A stretch of 64,000 nucleotides of DNA from Yersinia entomophaga (GTDB lineage Bacteria; Pseudomonadota; Gammaproteobacteria; Enterobacterales; Enterobacteriaceae): assembly GCF_001656035.1 (NCBI RefSeq), contig NZ_CP010029.1:2119076-2183075 (forward strand), in the 5' to 3' direction. Within the stretch, counting starts at the first letter, position 1, and every line of letters starts with the position of its first letter. The position numbers and the translations under genes were made by a program. Shown in pieces: positions 46,257 to 58,408 of the stretch. The notes under the pieces were generated by a model. It worked only from the letters and a program-made list of their open reading frames with translations, was not told the DNA's origin and did not search any database.

Positions 46257-48530
46257 CTACTGGTTATTTTCAGGCTGTTCAGGGCGCGCAGGCGCGTCCA
46301 CTTCAACCCGGTCTATCTTCTGCAATCCACGAGGCAACGGCGAGCCTTTGCGTCCACGTTCCGCACGGAATTTCTGTAAATCTTCTGGACGCAGCGTCAG
46401 CTTGCGTTTGCCGAAGTACAGCGTCACCGAAGTCTGCGGAGGCAAGACAAACAGCCAGGCTAGCCCGTCTTCCCCTGCCGCCGCCTGCGCCGCCGGAATA
46501 GAGACGATCTTATTCCCTTTCCCTTTCGACAACTCCGGCAAATCGGCCACCGGGAACATCAGCATACGTCCAGCCATGGTGATGGAAAGCAACATATCAT
46601 CCGGGCCATGAATTTCCAGCGGCGGCAACGCTTTCGCGTTTTCCGGTAGAGTAATCATGGCTTTACCCGCGCGGTTCTTAGCCACCAGATCGTTGAAAGT
46701 ACAGACAAAACCGTAACCGGCGTTAGAAGCCATCAACAGTTTTTGATCGTCCGGAGCCATCAACACCTGCTCAATGGTCGCCCCCGGAGGCGGCGTTAGC
46801 TTACCGGTTAGCGGCTCACCTTGCCCACGAGCAGACGGTAGCGTCAGCGGATCCAGCGCATAGCTGCGTCCGGTGGAGTCAATAAACACCACCGGCTGAT
46901 TACTCTTGCCGCGAGCAGCGGAGCGGAAGCTATCTCCCGCTTTGTAACTTAAACCGCTTGGATCGATATCATGGCCTTTGGCGCTTCGCACCCAGCCCAT
47001 CTCAGACAGCACAATAGTTACCGGCTCGGAAGGCACAATATCGTGCTCGCTCATCGCCTTGGCTTCACTACGTTCGGTCAGCGGCGAACGGCGATCATCA
47101 CCATAAGCGGCCGCGTCTGCCTGAATTTCTTTTTTGATCAGCGTATTCAGCTTGCGTTCAGAAGCCAGCAGCGCCTGCAATTGATCGCGCTCTTTCGCCA
47201 GTTCATCCTGCTCACCGCGAATCTTCACCTCTTCCAGCTTGGCCAGATGACGAAGTTTCAGCTCCAGAATAGCTTCGGCCTGCGTTTCGGAAATCCCGAA
47301 ATGCTGCATTAGCAATGGCTTAGGCTCATCTTCGGTACGAATAATATGAATCACTTCGTCGATATTCAGGAAGGCGACTAATAAACCCTCTAAAATATGC
47401 AGACGCTTCAATACCTTATCCAGACGATAGTTCAAACGCTTACGCACGGTGTCGCGGCGGAATTCCAGCCATTCGGTCAGAATTTCCAGCAAGCCTTTCA
47501 CCGACGGACGATGATCTAGACCGATCATATTCATATTGATACGGTAGCTGCGTTCCAGATCGGTTGTCGCGAAGAGGTGGTTCATTACCTGTTCGAGATC
47601 GACGCGATTGGTTCGTGGCACGATCACCAGGCGAGTCGGATTTTCATGATCCGATTCATCGCGCAAATCCTCTACCATCGGCAGCTTTTTCGCTCGCATT
47701 TGGTTGGCGATTTGTTCCAGAACCTTGGCACCGGAAACCTGATGAGGCAACGCTGTAATCACCGCGCTGCCGTCTTCTTTTTTCCATACCGCGCGCATTC
47801 GCACAGAGCCACGGCCATTCTGATAAATCTTACGGATTTCGTCTCTTGGTGTAATGATTTCCGCTTCGGTTGGGAAATCAGGGCCTTGTACGAACTCTAG
47901 CAATTCTTCCAGCGAGGTATGGGGCTTATCAATCAACGCCACTACCGCCTGAGCAATCTCCCGCACGTTATGCGGCGGAATATCCGTCGCCATACCAACG
48001 GCAATGCCGGTAGTACCGTTCAGCAGTATGTTTGGCAGGCGCGCAGGCAGCATTTTCGGCTCCTGCATGGTGCCGTCAAAGTTTGGCACCCAATCCACCG
48101 TCCCCTGCCCCAATTCACCCAGTAGCACTTCGGCATATTTGGATAAACGAGATTCGGTATAACGCATCGCTGCGAACGATTTAGGATCGTCCGGTGCCCC
48201 CCAGTTACCCTGCCCGTCCACCAGCGGATAACGGTAAGAGAACGGCTGCGCCATCAACACCATAGCTTCATAGCAGGCGCTATCGCCGTGAGGATGGTAT
48301 TTACCCAGCACATCACCCACGGTACGCGCTGATTTCTTAAATTTGGCACTGTTGCTCAGACCCAGTTCGGACATGGCATACACAATGCGGCGTTGTACCG
48401 GCTTTAAACCATCGCCGATAAACGGCAACGCCCGATCCATGATGACGTACATGGAATAGTTCAAATAGGCGTTTTCAGTAAATGTGTGCAGCGGTAAGCG
48501 CTCTGCACCGTCATGAGTCAAATCACTCAT
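46257..48530 (-). CDS. parC: DNA topoisomerase IV subunit A ParC
   Basis: ParC is the DNA-cleaving subunit of topoisomerase IV, which separates sister chromosomes. It has 757 residues. The catalytic Tyr is in [10 protein letters not shown]. The quinolone-determining stretch is [14 protein letters not shown], with Ser80 and Glu84 in wild-type form. The C-terminal part is the beta-pinwheel domain. It is transcribed separately from parE, which lies 2.6 kb away. Confidence 0.97.
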   Translation of the reverse strand: MSDLTHDGAERLPLHTFTENAYLNYSMYVIMDRALPFIGDGLKPVQRRIVYAMSELGLSNSAKFKKSARTVGDVLGKYHPHGDSACYEAMVLMAQPFSYRYPLVDGQGNWGAPDDPKSFAAMRYTESRLSKYAEVLLGELGQGTVDWVPNFDGTMQEPKMLPARLPNILLNGTTGIAVGMATDIPPHNVREIAQAVVALIDKPHTSLEELLEFVQGPDFPTEAEIITPRDEIRKIYQNGRGSVRMRAVWKKEDGSAVITALPHQVSGAKVLEQIANQMRAKKLPMVEDLRDESDHENPTRLVIVPRTNRVDLEQVMNHLFATTDLERSYRINMNMIGLDHRPSVKGLLEILTEWLEFRRDTVRKRLNYRLDKVLKRLHILEGLLVAFLNIDEVIHIIRTEDEPKPLLMQHFGISETQAEAILELKLRHLAKLEEVKIRGEQDELAKERDQLQALLASERKLNTLIKKEIQADAAAYGDDRRSPLTERSEAKAMSEHDIVPSEPVTIVLSEMGWVRSAKGHDIDPSGLSYKAGDSFRSAARGKSNQPVVFIDSTGRSYALDPLTLPSARGQGEPLTGKLTPPPGATIEQVLMAPDDQKLLMASNAGYGFVCTFNDLVAKNRAGKAMITLPENAKALPPLEIHGPDDMLLSITMAGRMLMFPVADLPELSKGKGNKIVSIPAAQAAAGEDGLAWLFVLPPQTSVTLYFGKRKLTLRPEDLQKFRAERGRKGSPLPRGLQKIDRVEVDAPARPEQPENNQ

Positions 48531-48917
48531 TACTTAATTATCCTCAGACTCGGGCGAGAAGATCGTGGCTTACAGCCAATCATCACCGGAAGTTCATTAT
48601 AGATTTCTGCTCGCGATAGTAACTCATCTGCGGGGTAACTGTCACAAATCCAAAGCAATCTACGCGGGCAAATCTGCCTATTTTCGCCGCAGGCCACGAA
48701 TTTTGCTGTCTGGCGCTTTTGTCGCTAAAAGCGACAGTTAGGATGAATATCCCCGCTTTGTTGCTTCGCAGTCAAAACTGTTCTGCCTAAAAGCCTATTT
48801 TTCTATGCGAATGCAATCATTAGCATACGCTGCAATCGAGATAGGCCAGAAATAATAGTCACGCTGTATACAGCATGTTGTTTTCACTGGTTGTCTTCAC
48901 GCTACCCGGAGTATGCC
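48531..48917. promoter_or_regulatory. parC / mdaB divergent intergenic region
   Basis: 387 bp without a gene. It has a perfect seven-base hairpin (TGTCGCT AAA AGCGACA, 48720-48736) and a 12-bp palindrome GCTGTATACAGC (48863-48874) about 45 bp before mdaB, a possible operator. No promoter can be fixed with certainty. Confidence 0.45.
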
Positions 48918-49499
48918 ATGAGTAACATACTGATTATTAATGCAAAGAAAGAATTTGCCCACTCAAAAGGGGCATTGAACGATACGCTGACCAAGGTTGC
49001 GACCGAGTGTCTGCAAGAAATCGGTCATCAGGTTAAGGTCACGGTTGTTGATCAAGGCTATGATATTGAATCTGAAATTCAGAATTTCCTCTGGGCCGAT
49101 ACGGTTATCTATCAGATGCCGGGTTGGTGGATGGGGCCGCCTTGGATTCTGAAAAAGTATATCGACGAAATCTTTACCGAAGGTCATGGCCGTTTGTATC
49201 AAAGCGATGGTCGTAGCCGTTCGGAAAACAGCAAGAAATACGGATCTGGCGGCCTGCTTCAAGGTAAAACTTACATGCTTTCCGTGACCTGGAATGCACC
49301 GGCAGAAGCCTTTACCGATCCAAATCAGTTCTTCCACGGCGTTGGCGTGGACGGCGTTTACCTGCCCGTTCATAAAGCGAATCAATTCCTTGGCATGGAA
49401 CCTCTGCCAACCTTTATGTGCAACGACGTGATTAAACAGCCGGACATCGCAGGTGATATTGCACGTTATCGCCAGCATTTATCAACGCTGTTCGCCTAA
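48918..49499 (+). CDS. mdaB: NADPH quinone reductase MdaB
   Basis: MdaB is an FAD-dependent two-electron quinone reductase that limits redox cycling. It has 193 residues, the same as E. coli MdaB, when started at the ATG at 48918 (GGAGT upstream). The frame extends to 48891. Motifs: NILIINAKKEFAHSKG, and YQMPGWWMGPPWILKKYID in the flavin site. It is followed 24 bp later by ygiN, a partner in quinone redox cycling in E. coli. Confidence 0.95.
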   Translation: MSNILIINAKKEFAHSKGALNDTLTKVATECLQEIGHQVKVTVVDQGYDIESEIQNFLWADTVIYQMPGWWMGPPWILKKYIDEIFTEGHGRLYQSDGRSRSENSKKYGSGGLLQGKTYMLSVTWNAPAEAFTDPNQFFHGVGVDGVYLPVHKANQFLGMEPLPTFMCNDVIKQPDIAGDIARYRQHLSTLFA

Positions 49500-49523
49500 A
49501 ATCCAGCCCGATTTGGAGTGGTT

Positions 49524-49844
49524 ATGATTAGCGTTTTCGCAGAAATTCAGGTTAAACCGGGCCGCCGTCAGGCGGTACTGGATTCCTTCGCCCAACTGCT
49601 GCCGGACGTACTGGCAGAGCAAGGCTGCGGCGGGTATGTCCCCATGGTTGATGTGCCAACTCAGTTAGCCTGGCAGCGCCAAGCGCCTGATTTCATTTTT
49701 ATGTGGGAACAGTGGGCCAGCGTGCAACATCTGGAACAACATCTCGCCATGCCGCATATGAAGCGGCATCAGGAACGAGTGAAAGACGATGTATTGGACG
49801 TAGTTATCAATATTATTGATCACGCCCTGCCAGCCAAAGCCTGA
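49524..49844 (+). CDS. ygiN: quinol monooxygenase YgiN
   Basis: YgiN is a small ABM-fold (dimeric alpha-beta barrel) protein that oxidises quinols, completing a cycle with MdaB. It has 106 residues from the ATG at 49524, which has GGAG five bases upstream. The E. coli form has 104. The conserved PGRRQAVLDSFAQLLPDV and PHMKRHQERVKDDVLDV are visible. It is translated just after mdaB and probably co-transcribed. Confidence 0.94.
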   Translation: MISVFAEIQVKPGRRQAVLDSFAQLLPDVLAEQGCGGYVPMVDVPTQLAWQRQAPDFIFMWEQWASVQHLEQHLAMPHMKRHQERVKDDVLDVVINIIDHALPAKA

Positions 49845-50040
49845 TGTATTTATATCGATAGCTTTTATGTCAGTCGCTTGAAAGTCAATAACACCCAATA
49901 GATTACATATTGATAGATTGCATAGTGGAGCAATAAGACAAACGAACGAATCTTTAGGCACTTATTCCACTCTGTGACTGAAGTCAGTAAAAGCGATCAA
50001 CATCCCAGCAGAATGAAAGCGAAAAAGTCTAATGTGTCTA

Positions 50041-50069
50041 CCGGCTATCCGCCCTCATCGGGTAGCCGG
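50041..50069. terminator. stem-loop between convergent ygiN and the LysR gene
   Basis: CCGGCTATCCG and CGGGTAGCCGG pair over 11 bases with one mismatch. It lies between convergent genes and probably terminates the LysR-family gene and possibly ygiN. Confidence 0.55.
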
Positions 50070-50085
50070 ATTTCCCAATCTACGA

Positions 50086-51003
50086 CTATTTTTCTGCTTT
50101 GAGCCAATGGCTACCCTGCAAACGAATCTGCTCGCTCACGTAATCCAGAAAGCAGGTGATCCGCGCAGCCAACTGCGTATTACGATAATAAACCGCATTG
50201 ATCGGTTGCCAGGCTTCCAGCGTTTGCTCCGCCAGCACCTGCACCAAGCGTCCTTCCAACTGATCTTCCCGCGTCATAAAATCGGATAACTCGACGATTC
50301 CTTGTCCATTCAGTGCCAAATGGCGCAAAGTTTCCCCACTGGATGCCGCCAAGCAAGGCGTAATCGATGAGCGACCGCCGGGCAAATAAGGTAACGCCCA
50401 CTGATTCAGAAATTCCGGTTGAGTAAATCCTAATAAGCTGTGCTCAGCCAGTGCTTCTATCGTTTCTGGCGCACCGTGGCGCTGAATATATTCCGGGCTA
50501 GCCAGAATCCGCAGACGGCTGGAACCCAATAAGCGGGCATGAATCGTCGAGTCGCGCAGAGCGCCAATACGAATGGCAACATCCGTCCGCTGCTCCAGCA
50601 GATCGATATTCAGATCGTCGGTATTCAACTCCAGATCGATCTGCGGATATAACTCGCGAAAACCGCCAATCATCGGCACGATCACATGCTGCATAAAAGG
50701 CACCGCGGCGTTGACTCGCAGTCTCCCGGCTGGTTTCAGCCGTCGCAGTGCGATTTGTTCTTCGGCATCATCCACCGCGCCAATAATCTGCCGAGCGTGA
50801 GCCAAAAACAGCTCTCCTTCCTCGGTTAACTCCAGCCGACGCGTGGTACGCCGCAGCAAGGTGGTTTCCAGTTTTTGCTCCAGACGGCTCAGCGCCCGGC
50901 TAATACCCGATGTGGTTTGATTGCGTTGTTCCGCCGCCGCCGTGATCGAACCGCTGTCCACCACCGAGATAAAAGCTTGAAGTTCTTCTAAGGTGATTTT
51001 CAT
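50086..51003 (-). CDS. LysR-family transcriptional regulator
   Basis: A 305-residue LysR regulator: an N-terminal winged HTH (LQAFISVVDSGSITAAAEQR, SGISRALSRLEQKLE) and a C-terminal effector-binding domain of two periplasmic-binding-like lobes. The ATG at 51003 has GGAT upstream; one at 51012 is less favoured. I cannot name the target. It lies between parE (same strand, 146 bp upstream) and the convergent mdaB-ygiN pair. E. coli carries the two-component pair qseBC near here, so this gene is a local replacement or insertion. Confidence 0.9.
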   Translation of the reverse strand: MKITLEELQAFISVVDSGSITAAAEQRNQTTSGISRALSRLEQKLETTLLRRTTRRLELTEEGELFLAHARQIIGAVDDAEEQIALRRLKPAGRLRVNAAVPFMQHVIVPMIGGFRELYPQIDLELNTDDLNIDLLEQRTDVAIRIGALRDSTIHARLLGSSRLRILASPEYIQRHGAPETIEALAEHSLLGFTQPEFLNQWALPYLPGGRSSITPCLAASSGETLRHLALNGQGIVELSDFMTREDQLEGRLVQVLAEQTLEAWQPINAVYYRNTQLAARITCFLDYVSEQIRLQGSHWLKAEK

Positions 51004-51087
51004 TATTGACATCCAGGCAAAGATTTAAGCTATTTAACCGCAAAAACTTGTAGAAATGAAGCTGCGGTTAGCGGTCATAAACGACCA

Positions 51088-51117
51088 CGCCCGGATCTGC
51101 ATGAATGCAGCCGGGCG
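51088..51117 (-). terminator. strong stem-loop after parE
   Basis: CGCCCGG pairs with CCGGGCG, and inside CTGCAT pairs with ATGCAG around GA, with an AT bulge. It lies 32 bp after the parE stop and probably ends parE transcription, although no T-run follows directly. Confidence 0.55.
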
Positions 51118-51148
51118 CGGTTTAACGCAAAGATCCGCAAAAAAAGAA

Positions 51149-53062
<1,914 letters not shown>

Positions 53063-53142
53063 CTAAGGGTTGGAGGGCTAGCGGTGACAGCCGGGTGAGT
53101 GATTACACTCACCGCATCTGGCGGCGATAACGTCACGCTGTA

Positions 53143-53724
53143 TCAGGCAGTCGTTAGCCCTAAAAAATTCACAATCGGTGAGAAATAGTGTTCAAAGCCT
53201 ACAAAGGCATGATTTCCACCTGATTCTACCGTTTGTCGACAAGAGGTGTAATAAGCAACCGCCTGTCGATAATCGAGGATTTCGTCCCCGGTTTGTTGCA
53301 ATAGCCAGAGTAAATCAGGCGATTCCAACGGATCTATTTGCATGACTTTCAGGTCATAAACGTGACGAGACTCTAACACATATTGCTGACCCGTGTAGGG
53401 GTTCTGATTTTGCCCCAGATAATCAATCAACAGCTCGAAAGGACGTACCGCCGGGTTGACTACCACCGCCGGAATGCTGAAACACTGGGAAAGCCAGGTG
53501 GCAAAATATCCACCCAGCGAGGAGCCGACAATGCCCAGATTCTGCCCGGCCTTGCTCATAATGATATCTTCCAGCATTTCCGCCGCCTCTGCCGGAAACG
53601 GCGGCAACTGCGGTACCAACATGTCAATGTGCGGATGATTTTCCTGCAGCCAGCTTTTGAACGCGGTGGCTTTCGCCGACTGCGGAGAGCTGTTGAAACC
53701 ATGCAGATAAAGAAGAGTATTCAT
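53143..53724 (-). CDS. yqiA: esterase YqiA
   Basis: YqiA is a small cytoplasmic alpha/beta hydrolase active on short acyl esters in E. coli. It has 193 residues. The nucleophile motif is [16 protein letters not shown]; the catalytic His lies in GGNHAF near the C terminus. The ATG at 53724 overlaps the cpdA stop by one base (TGATG) and reproduces the E. coli length; the TTG in front of it is not needed. The order nudF-yqiB-cpdA-yqiA-parE is conserved. Confidence 0.94.
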   Translation of the reverse strand: MNTLLYLHGFNSSPQSAKATAFKSWLQENHPHIDMLVPQLPPFPAEAAEMLEDIIMSKAGQNLGIVGSSLGGYFATWLSQCFSIPAVVVNPAVRPFELLIDYLGQNQNPYTGQQYVLESRHVYDLKVMQIDPLESPDLLWLLQQTGDEILDYRQAVAYYTSCRQTVESGGNHAFVGFEHYFSPIVNFLGLTTA

Positions 53725-54551
53725 CAATAGCCGTCCGCATCCATATTGGGGTTGAACTCGTCACTGTCCAGGCGGCGTACTTCCGTTTCCAGCGTACCGC
53801 CCGGCAATAAATCGAGGTAACGCCATCCCGGCGCTACGGTATCCAGAGTAAAGTTAGTACAGTGCGGTTTGAATTGCACGCAGGTTGACGGGCTGGCCAG
53901 CAGCCGCTTGCCATACCAATCAAGATCCAATTCCTGATGAATATGTCCGCACAGCAGCGTAGTGACGCGCGGATAGCGAATCAATACATCGGCCAGCATA
54001 TGAGCGTTGCGCAGACTGTGTTGATCCAACCAGGTACAACCTGACGGCATCGGATGGTGATGTAGCAAAATCAAAGTGTAGCGTTCTGGATGAGCCTGTA
54101 AGCAGCGTTCCATCCACTCTAGCTGATGTTCGCTTAATTCACCGTAAGGCACACCAAAAACCTGGCTGTCCAATAAGAGAATCTGCCAGTTATCGCCTAC
54201 AAACGCCTGTTTTGATGGCGCAATATTTGCCGCGGCCAGCACATCTACCATTGCCGGCTGGAAATCATGATTTCCCGGCAACCAAAGGCATGGCGCAGAC
54301 AAACGGGCAATACCCTGCGCAAAATGCTGATAAGCCGCTATAGACTGATCCTGCGCCAGATCGCCGGTCGCAACGATCAGATCGTAGGAGTACTTTTCGG
54401 CAATAATTGCATCCAATACCGCCCGATAGCTGCGTCCGGTATTGACACCCAGCAAGGTTTCATCCTCACCGGCAAAAAGGTGGGTATCTGTTATTTGTAA
54501 TATTCTGACCCTGGCCCCACTCGCCATAGGCAGTTCAAACAGGCTTTCCAA
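53724..54551 (-). CDS. cpdA: 3',5'-cyclic-AMP phosphodiesterase CpdA
   Basis: CpdA hydrolyses cAMP and so lowers CRP signalling. It has 275 residues, the E. coli length. Calcineurin-like metallophosphatase motifs: [24 protein letters not shown] and CGHIHQE, holding the metal ligands. It lies between yqiB and yqiA in a compact operon. Confidence 0.96.
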   Translation of the reverse strand: MESLFELPMASGARVRILQITDTHLFAGEDETLLGVNTGRSYRAVLDAIIAEKYSYDLIVATGDLAQDQSIAAYQHFAQGIARLSAPCLWLPGNHDFQPAMVDVLAAANIAPSKQAFVGDNWQILLLDSQVFGVPYGELSEHQLEWMERCLQAHPERYTLILLHHHPMPSGCTWLDQHSLRNAHMLADVLIRYPRVTTLLCGHIHQELDLDWYGKRLLASPSTCVQFKPHCTNFTLDTVAPGWRYLDLLPGGTLETEVRRLDSDEFNPNMDADGY

Positions 54552-54575
54552 TTGGTATCCTTGTTTTAAGTCTGT

Positions 54576-55001
54576 CTAACAAACCGGAACCGCCACAGCT
54601 CCATGCGCCAAGCAATAGCGCAACCAGTCAGCAAGAAACTGGTTAATTTGATGCTTTTCGTCCCGTTGATGCAACTTTTTATTCGGATAATCATAACTTG
54701 CTTTGAACCGGGAGATCTGCTGACTGGCACACACTTCCGCTACCCTGGCATCATGGTAAAGGCGTACCGACATCGAAGGCAGCCCCCAATGGCCGACGAC
54801 TGGCGCAGTCTGCACAATCTCAACCACCGTAGTGTAGCGAGTCGATTCCAAGATAGTTAATCGATAACAGATGCTATTGACCTGATAAGCCATGCTTTCA
54901 TTCACTTCGTCAGTGCGCGGCGTTAAACGACGCAATTGTGCGTAATTAGTTTCGCACACCCGCATCATTTCAGGAAAATCAGGCGTATAGCGTTTAGACA
55001 T
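54576..55001 (-). CDS. yqiB: conserved protein YqiB (DUF1249)
   Basis: A 141-residue cytoplasmic protein of the DUF1249 family, of unknown function and nearly invariable in position between nudF and cpdA. Recognisable segments are [20 protein letters not shown] at the start and [15 protein letters not shown] in the middle. The ATG at 55001 overlaps the nudF stop (TAATG), which fixes the start. The open frame extends to 55049 without support. Confidence 0.92.
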   Translation of the reverse strand: MSKRYTPDFPEMMRVCETNYAQLRRLTPRTDEVNESMAYQVNSICYRLTILESTRYTTVVEIVQTAPVVGHWGLPSMSVRLYHDARVAEVCASQQISRFKASYDYPNKKLHQRDEKHQINQFLADWLRYCLAHGAVAVPVC

Positions 55002-55633
55002 TATTTTTCCCACTCTTTTCTCAGCAACTGATGGTGCAACGCCAGCCATTGTAATGCAATGACCGAAGCGGCGTTATCGATAACGCCTTCTTCCACCCAG
55101 CGGTAGGCCTGCTCGCGGCTAACCACGTGGACGCGAATATCTTCATTCTCTTCTTCCAGACCGTGAATACCGGAGGCCGTGGTGGCATCCACTTCACCGA
55201 CCATAATCGATAAACGCTCGCTGGTACCACCGGGGCTGGCCAGATAACTCAATACCGGTTTACAGCGCCCAACGATGATACCTGCCTCTTCCTGCGCTTC
55301 GCGGCGGGCGACCTCTTCCACACTCTCCCCCGGCTCGATCATGCCAGCGACCATCTCCAGTAGCCAAGGAGACTCACTGGAATCAATAGCTGCGATACGC
55401 AGTTGCTCCACCAGCACCACTTCGTCCCGGATCGGATCATAAGGAAGCAAAACCGCCGCATGGCCGCGCTCAAAAATCTCCCTTTTTACCTCACCACTCA
55501 TTTCACCGTTGAATAGGCGATGACGGAAGCGATACAGATTCAATGAAAAAAAACCGCTGTAAAGTGACTCACGTGCAATAATTTCCACATCATTCTTATT
55601 CAAAGTTACCGGTGACTCTTGGGGCAATGACAT
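55001..55633 (-). CDS. nudF: ADP-ribose pyrophosphatase NudF
   Basis: NudF hydrolyses ADP-ribose and similar NDP-sugars to AMP and ribose 5-phosphate. It has 210 residues (209 in E. coli). The Nudix box is complete: [20 protein letters not shown] followed by AG. It is divergent from tolC and leads the nudF-yqiB-cpdA-yqiA unit. Confidence 0.95.
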   Translation of the reverse strand: MSLPQESPVTLNKNDVEIIARESLYSGFFSLNLYRFRHRLFNGEMSGEVKREIFERGHAAVLLPYDPIRDEVVLVEQLRIAAIDSSESPWLLEMVAGMIEPGESVEEVARREAQEEAGIIVGRCKPVLSYLASPGGTSERLSIMVGEVDATTASGIHGLEEENEDIRVHVVSREQAYRWVEEGVIDNAASVIALQWLALHHQLLRKEWEK

Positions 55634-55968
55634 ATACTTTTCTCCTACCTGAGTATTGTGCCGATATACTAATTTTTTATGACACTCGTTTTACTGATAT
55701 AAAAAGTAAAAGTCTTCGCGAATAAAAAATGATAAGCGGCGGGCTAGCTATGCTGTCTGAGTTTAAAATAGCAAGCGTGGCGGCCTTATGGGAATGGTTG
55801 GAAGAATACTGGTTTAAGTTTGTGTTAGATTTAGGTAAATAAAGGCAAGATGGCACAATCAGCCACCTTATCCCATTGGCAGACTCTGATAGAATCGGCA
55901 ACAATTCGTCTATCGTCAGATACCATGGCAACATTTTGCGCACAACTGCTGCACAACAAGGAATGCAA
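55634..55968. promoter_or_regulatory. nudF / tolC divergent promoter region
   Basis: 335 bp between divergent genes, without a supported gene. AAGGA lies six bases before the tolC ATG. E. coli tolC is known to be controlled by MarA/SoxS/Rob from this position, but I cannot identify such a box with confidence by eye. Confidence 0.4.
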
Positions 55969-57429
55969 ATGAAGAAACTGCTCCCCCTTCTTATCGGACT
56001 GAGCCTTGCCGGTTTCAGTACCATGAGCCAGGCAGAGAACCTGCTGCAAGTTTATAAACAAGCGCGGGACAGCAATCCCGACTTACGTAAATCTGCCGCT
56101 GACCGTGATGCTGCATTCGAAAAAATCAATCAATCTCGCAGCCCGCTGTTACCACAGCTCGGTTTAGGCGCAGGTTATACCTATACCAACGGTTTCCGCG
56201 ATAACAATGGCGTAGACAGCAATTCCACCTCAGGATCGCTGCAACTGACCCAAACCATTTTCGATATGTCAAAATGGCGCGCGCTGACCTTACAAGAAAA
56301 AGCTGCCGGTATTCAGGACGTTTCGTTCCAGACCAGCGAACAATCGTTAATCCTGACCACCGCTACCGCCTATTTCAACGTACTGAGAGCGATTGACTCT
56401 CTGTCTTACGTTCAGGCGCAGAAAGAATCGGTATACCGTCAGTTGGATCAAACCACTCAGCGTTTTAACGTCGGTCTGGATCCAATCACCGACGTACAAA
56501 ACGCCCGCGCCAGCTATGACACTGTGCTGGCCGATGAAGTGACGGCGCGTAATAATCTGGATAACGCACTGGAAGTTCTGCGTCAGGTCACCGGCGTTTA
56601 CTACCCGGAACTGGCCTCTCTGAACGTTGAACGTTTGAAAACCGATAAACCAGACGCAGTCAATAACCTGTTGAAAGAAGCAGAAAAACGCAACCTGGCG
56701 TTGCTGACTGCTCGCTTAAATCAGGATTTGGCTCGTGAGCAGATTAAAGCGGCCGAAACTGGCTATATGCCAACGATTGATCTGACCGCTTCTTCATCAA
56801 TTACTAATACCCGTTACAGCGGTAGCGCCAGTTCGCAGCAAATCAATAATGACGCTGGTCAGAACAAAATCGGCGTGCAGCTTAGCCTGCCATTATACAG
56901 CGGCGGAGCAACCAACTCGGCGGTTAAACAGGCGCAGTTCAACTTTGTTGGCGCCAGCGAGCAGTTGGAAAGCGCACACCGTGGCGTCGTGCAGAACGTT
57001 CGTTCCTCGTTTAACAACATTTCGGCATCAATCAGCAGCATCAATGCCTACAAACAGGTTGTGATTTCAGCCCAAAGTTCATTGGATGCCATTGAAGCCG
57101 GTTATCAGGTGGGAACTCGTACCATTCTGGATGTGTTGACTGCAACCACCACGTTGTACAATGCAAAACAGCAGTTAGCCAATGCCCGTTATGACTATCT
57201 GATCAATCAGTTAAACATTAAATCTGCTCTGGGTACTCTGAATCAGAACGATTTGATGTCGCTGAACGCAGTATTGGATAAGCCGGTTCCAACTGCACCA
57301 GACGCTGTGGCGCCCGAGGGTAAACAGCAACCTGCGGGCAGCGACGCACAGACCGCGTCTCAAACTGTGCCGGTGACTCAGCCAGCGGCGGCGACAACCC
57401 GCAGTTCTGGTAATCCATTCCGCAACTGA
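55969..57429 (+). CDS. tolC: outer membrane channel TolC
   Basis: TolC is the trimeric exit duct for type I secretion and RND and MFS drug efflux, and in E. coli for enterobactin export after EntS. It has 486 residues. Signal peptide MKKLLPLLIGLSLAGFS, then the two repeats of helices and strands. The ATG at 55969 has AAGGA upstream and gives the usual N terminus; upstream in-frame ATGs are not needed. The C-terminal tail after about 435 is Pro/Ala-rich. It is divergent from nudF and followed by ygiBC. Confidence 0.97.
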   Translation: MKKLLPLLIGLSLAGFSTMSQAENLLQVYKQARDSNPDLRKSAADRDAAFEKINQSRSPLLPQLGLGAGYTYTNGFRDNNGVDSNSTSGSLQLTQTIFDMSKWRALTLQEKAAGIQDVSFQTSEQSLILTTATAYFNVLRAIDSLSYVQAQKESVYRQLDQTTQRFNVGLDPITDVQNARASYDTVLADEVTARNNLDNALEVLRQVTGVYYPELASLNVERLKTDKPDAVNNLLKEAEKRNLALLTARLNQDLAREQIKAAETGYMPTIDLTASSSITNTRYSGSASSQQINNDAGQNKIGVQLSLPLYSGGATNSAVKQAQFNFVGASEQLESAHRGVVQNVRSSFNNISASISSINAYKQVVISAQSSLDAIEAGYQVGTRTILDVLTATTTLYNAKQQLANARYDYLINQLNIKSALGTLNQNDLMSLNAVLDKPVPTAPDAVAPEGKQQPAGSDAQTASQTVPVTQPAAATTRSSGNPFRN

Positions 57430-57436
57430 TTCTGAC

Positions 57437-57490
57437 GTCGGCCTTTCCCCAAGGCCGACATTCTTCGGGCGTAGCATTGTATACGCCCGA
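57437..57490 (+). terminator. two tandem stem-loops after tolC
   Basis: The first is GTCGGCCTT, loop TCCCC, AAGGCCGAC (57437-57459). The second is TCGGGCGTA with TACGCCCGA (57465-57490), followed by TTATTACTTTT. The second is the likely terminator. The rest of the region up to ygiB has no further gene. Confidence 0.75.
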
Positions 57491-57708
57491 TTATTACTTT
57501 TCTCATGATTTCCTCCACTTTAGGGACAAGCATTTTTCATCGATGAAAAAAGAGAGCTAGCCCGCAGCATTTCGTATAGCAATGTAAAGTATGCCGCTGA
57601 CCTCCCCCTGCGCTTTAATTTTATACATCTTTCCCCTATTCTTATGGCCACGCTATATGACTATAAATGGGATAAAGGGCAAAAAGCCCGGACACAGGAC
57701 CAATGACG

Positions 57709-58398
57709 ATGAAACGGACTAAAAACATCAATCAAGAGACATTCCGTAAATCCTGGCGTAACTATCGCTTAGCGCCTGTCGCGTTGGCGGTCAGTGCCGT
57801 ATTTATGCTTGCCGGTTGCGAAAAAACCGATGAAACCGTCTCTCTGTACCAGAATGCAGACGACTGCTCACAGGCAAATCCATCTAAAAGCGCCGAATGC
57901 ACTGCGTCTTACAATAATGCCTTGCAGGAAGCGGCTAAAACCGCGCCTAAATATGCAACGCGTGCAGACTGTGTGGCTGAATTTGGTGAGTCTCAGTGTA
58001 CTCAGGCACCGGCTCAGGCCGGTATGGCTCCGACTTCAGCACCCGCAGAAGCTGGCGCAACGGCGCAGCCACAGCAGAGCGGCAGTATGTGGATGCCTCT
58101 GATGGCCGGTTACATGATGGGCCGAATGATGGGCGGCGGCGCAAGCCAACCACTGTTTACCTCTAAATCAGCAGGCAGCCCGGCTAACGGCAAATTTGTT
58201 GACGCAACCGGTAAAAACTACGGCCCTGCTACCACCGGTCGTACCATGACCGTGCCTAAAACCGCGCTGGCACCAAAACCTGCGGTAACCAACACTATCA
58301 CTCGCGGTGGCTTCGGTGAATCAGTAGCCAAACAGACCTCTATGCAGCGCAGCAATGCTTCATCATCCAATTCCAGCTCGCGCAGTATGGGTGGCTAA
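57709..58398 (+). CDS. ygiB: lipoprotein YgiB (DUF1190)
   Basis: A 229-residue predicted lipoprotein of unknown function. The lipobox LAGC follows an N-terminal helix ([14 protein letters not shown]). Cys-containing repeats such as [20 protein letters not shown] and [10 protein letters not shown] follow, then [17 protein letters not shown] and a Ser-rich C terminus ending SRSMGG. It is nearly identical in layout to E. coli YgiB (223 residues). An ATG six bases upstream (57703) is an alternative start. It is paired with ygiC 10 bp downstream. Confidence 0.94.
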   Translation: MKRTKNINQETFRKSWRNYRLAPVALAVSAVFMLAGCEKTDETVSLYQNADDCSQANPSKSAECTASYNNALQEAAKTAPKYATRADCVAEFGESQCTQAPAQAGMAPTSAPAEAGATAQPQQSGSMWMPLMAGYMMGRMMGGGASQPLFTSKSAGSPANGKFVDATGKNYGPATTGRTMTVPKTALAPKPAVTNTITRGGFGESVAKQTSMQRSNASSSNSSSRSMGG

Positions 58399-58408
58399 GG
58401 TCTGATTA

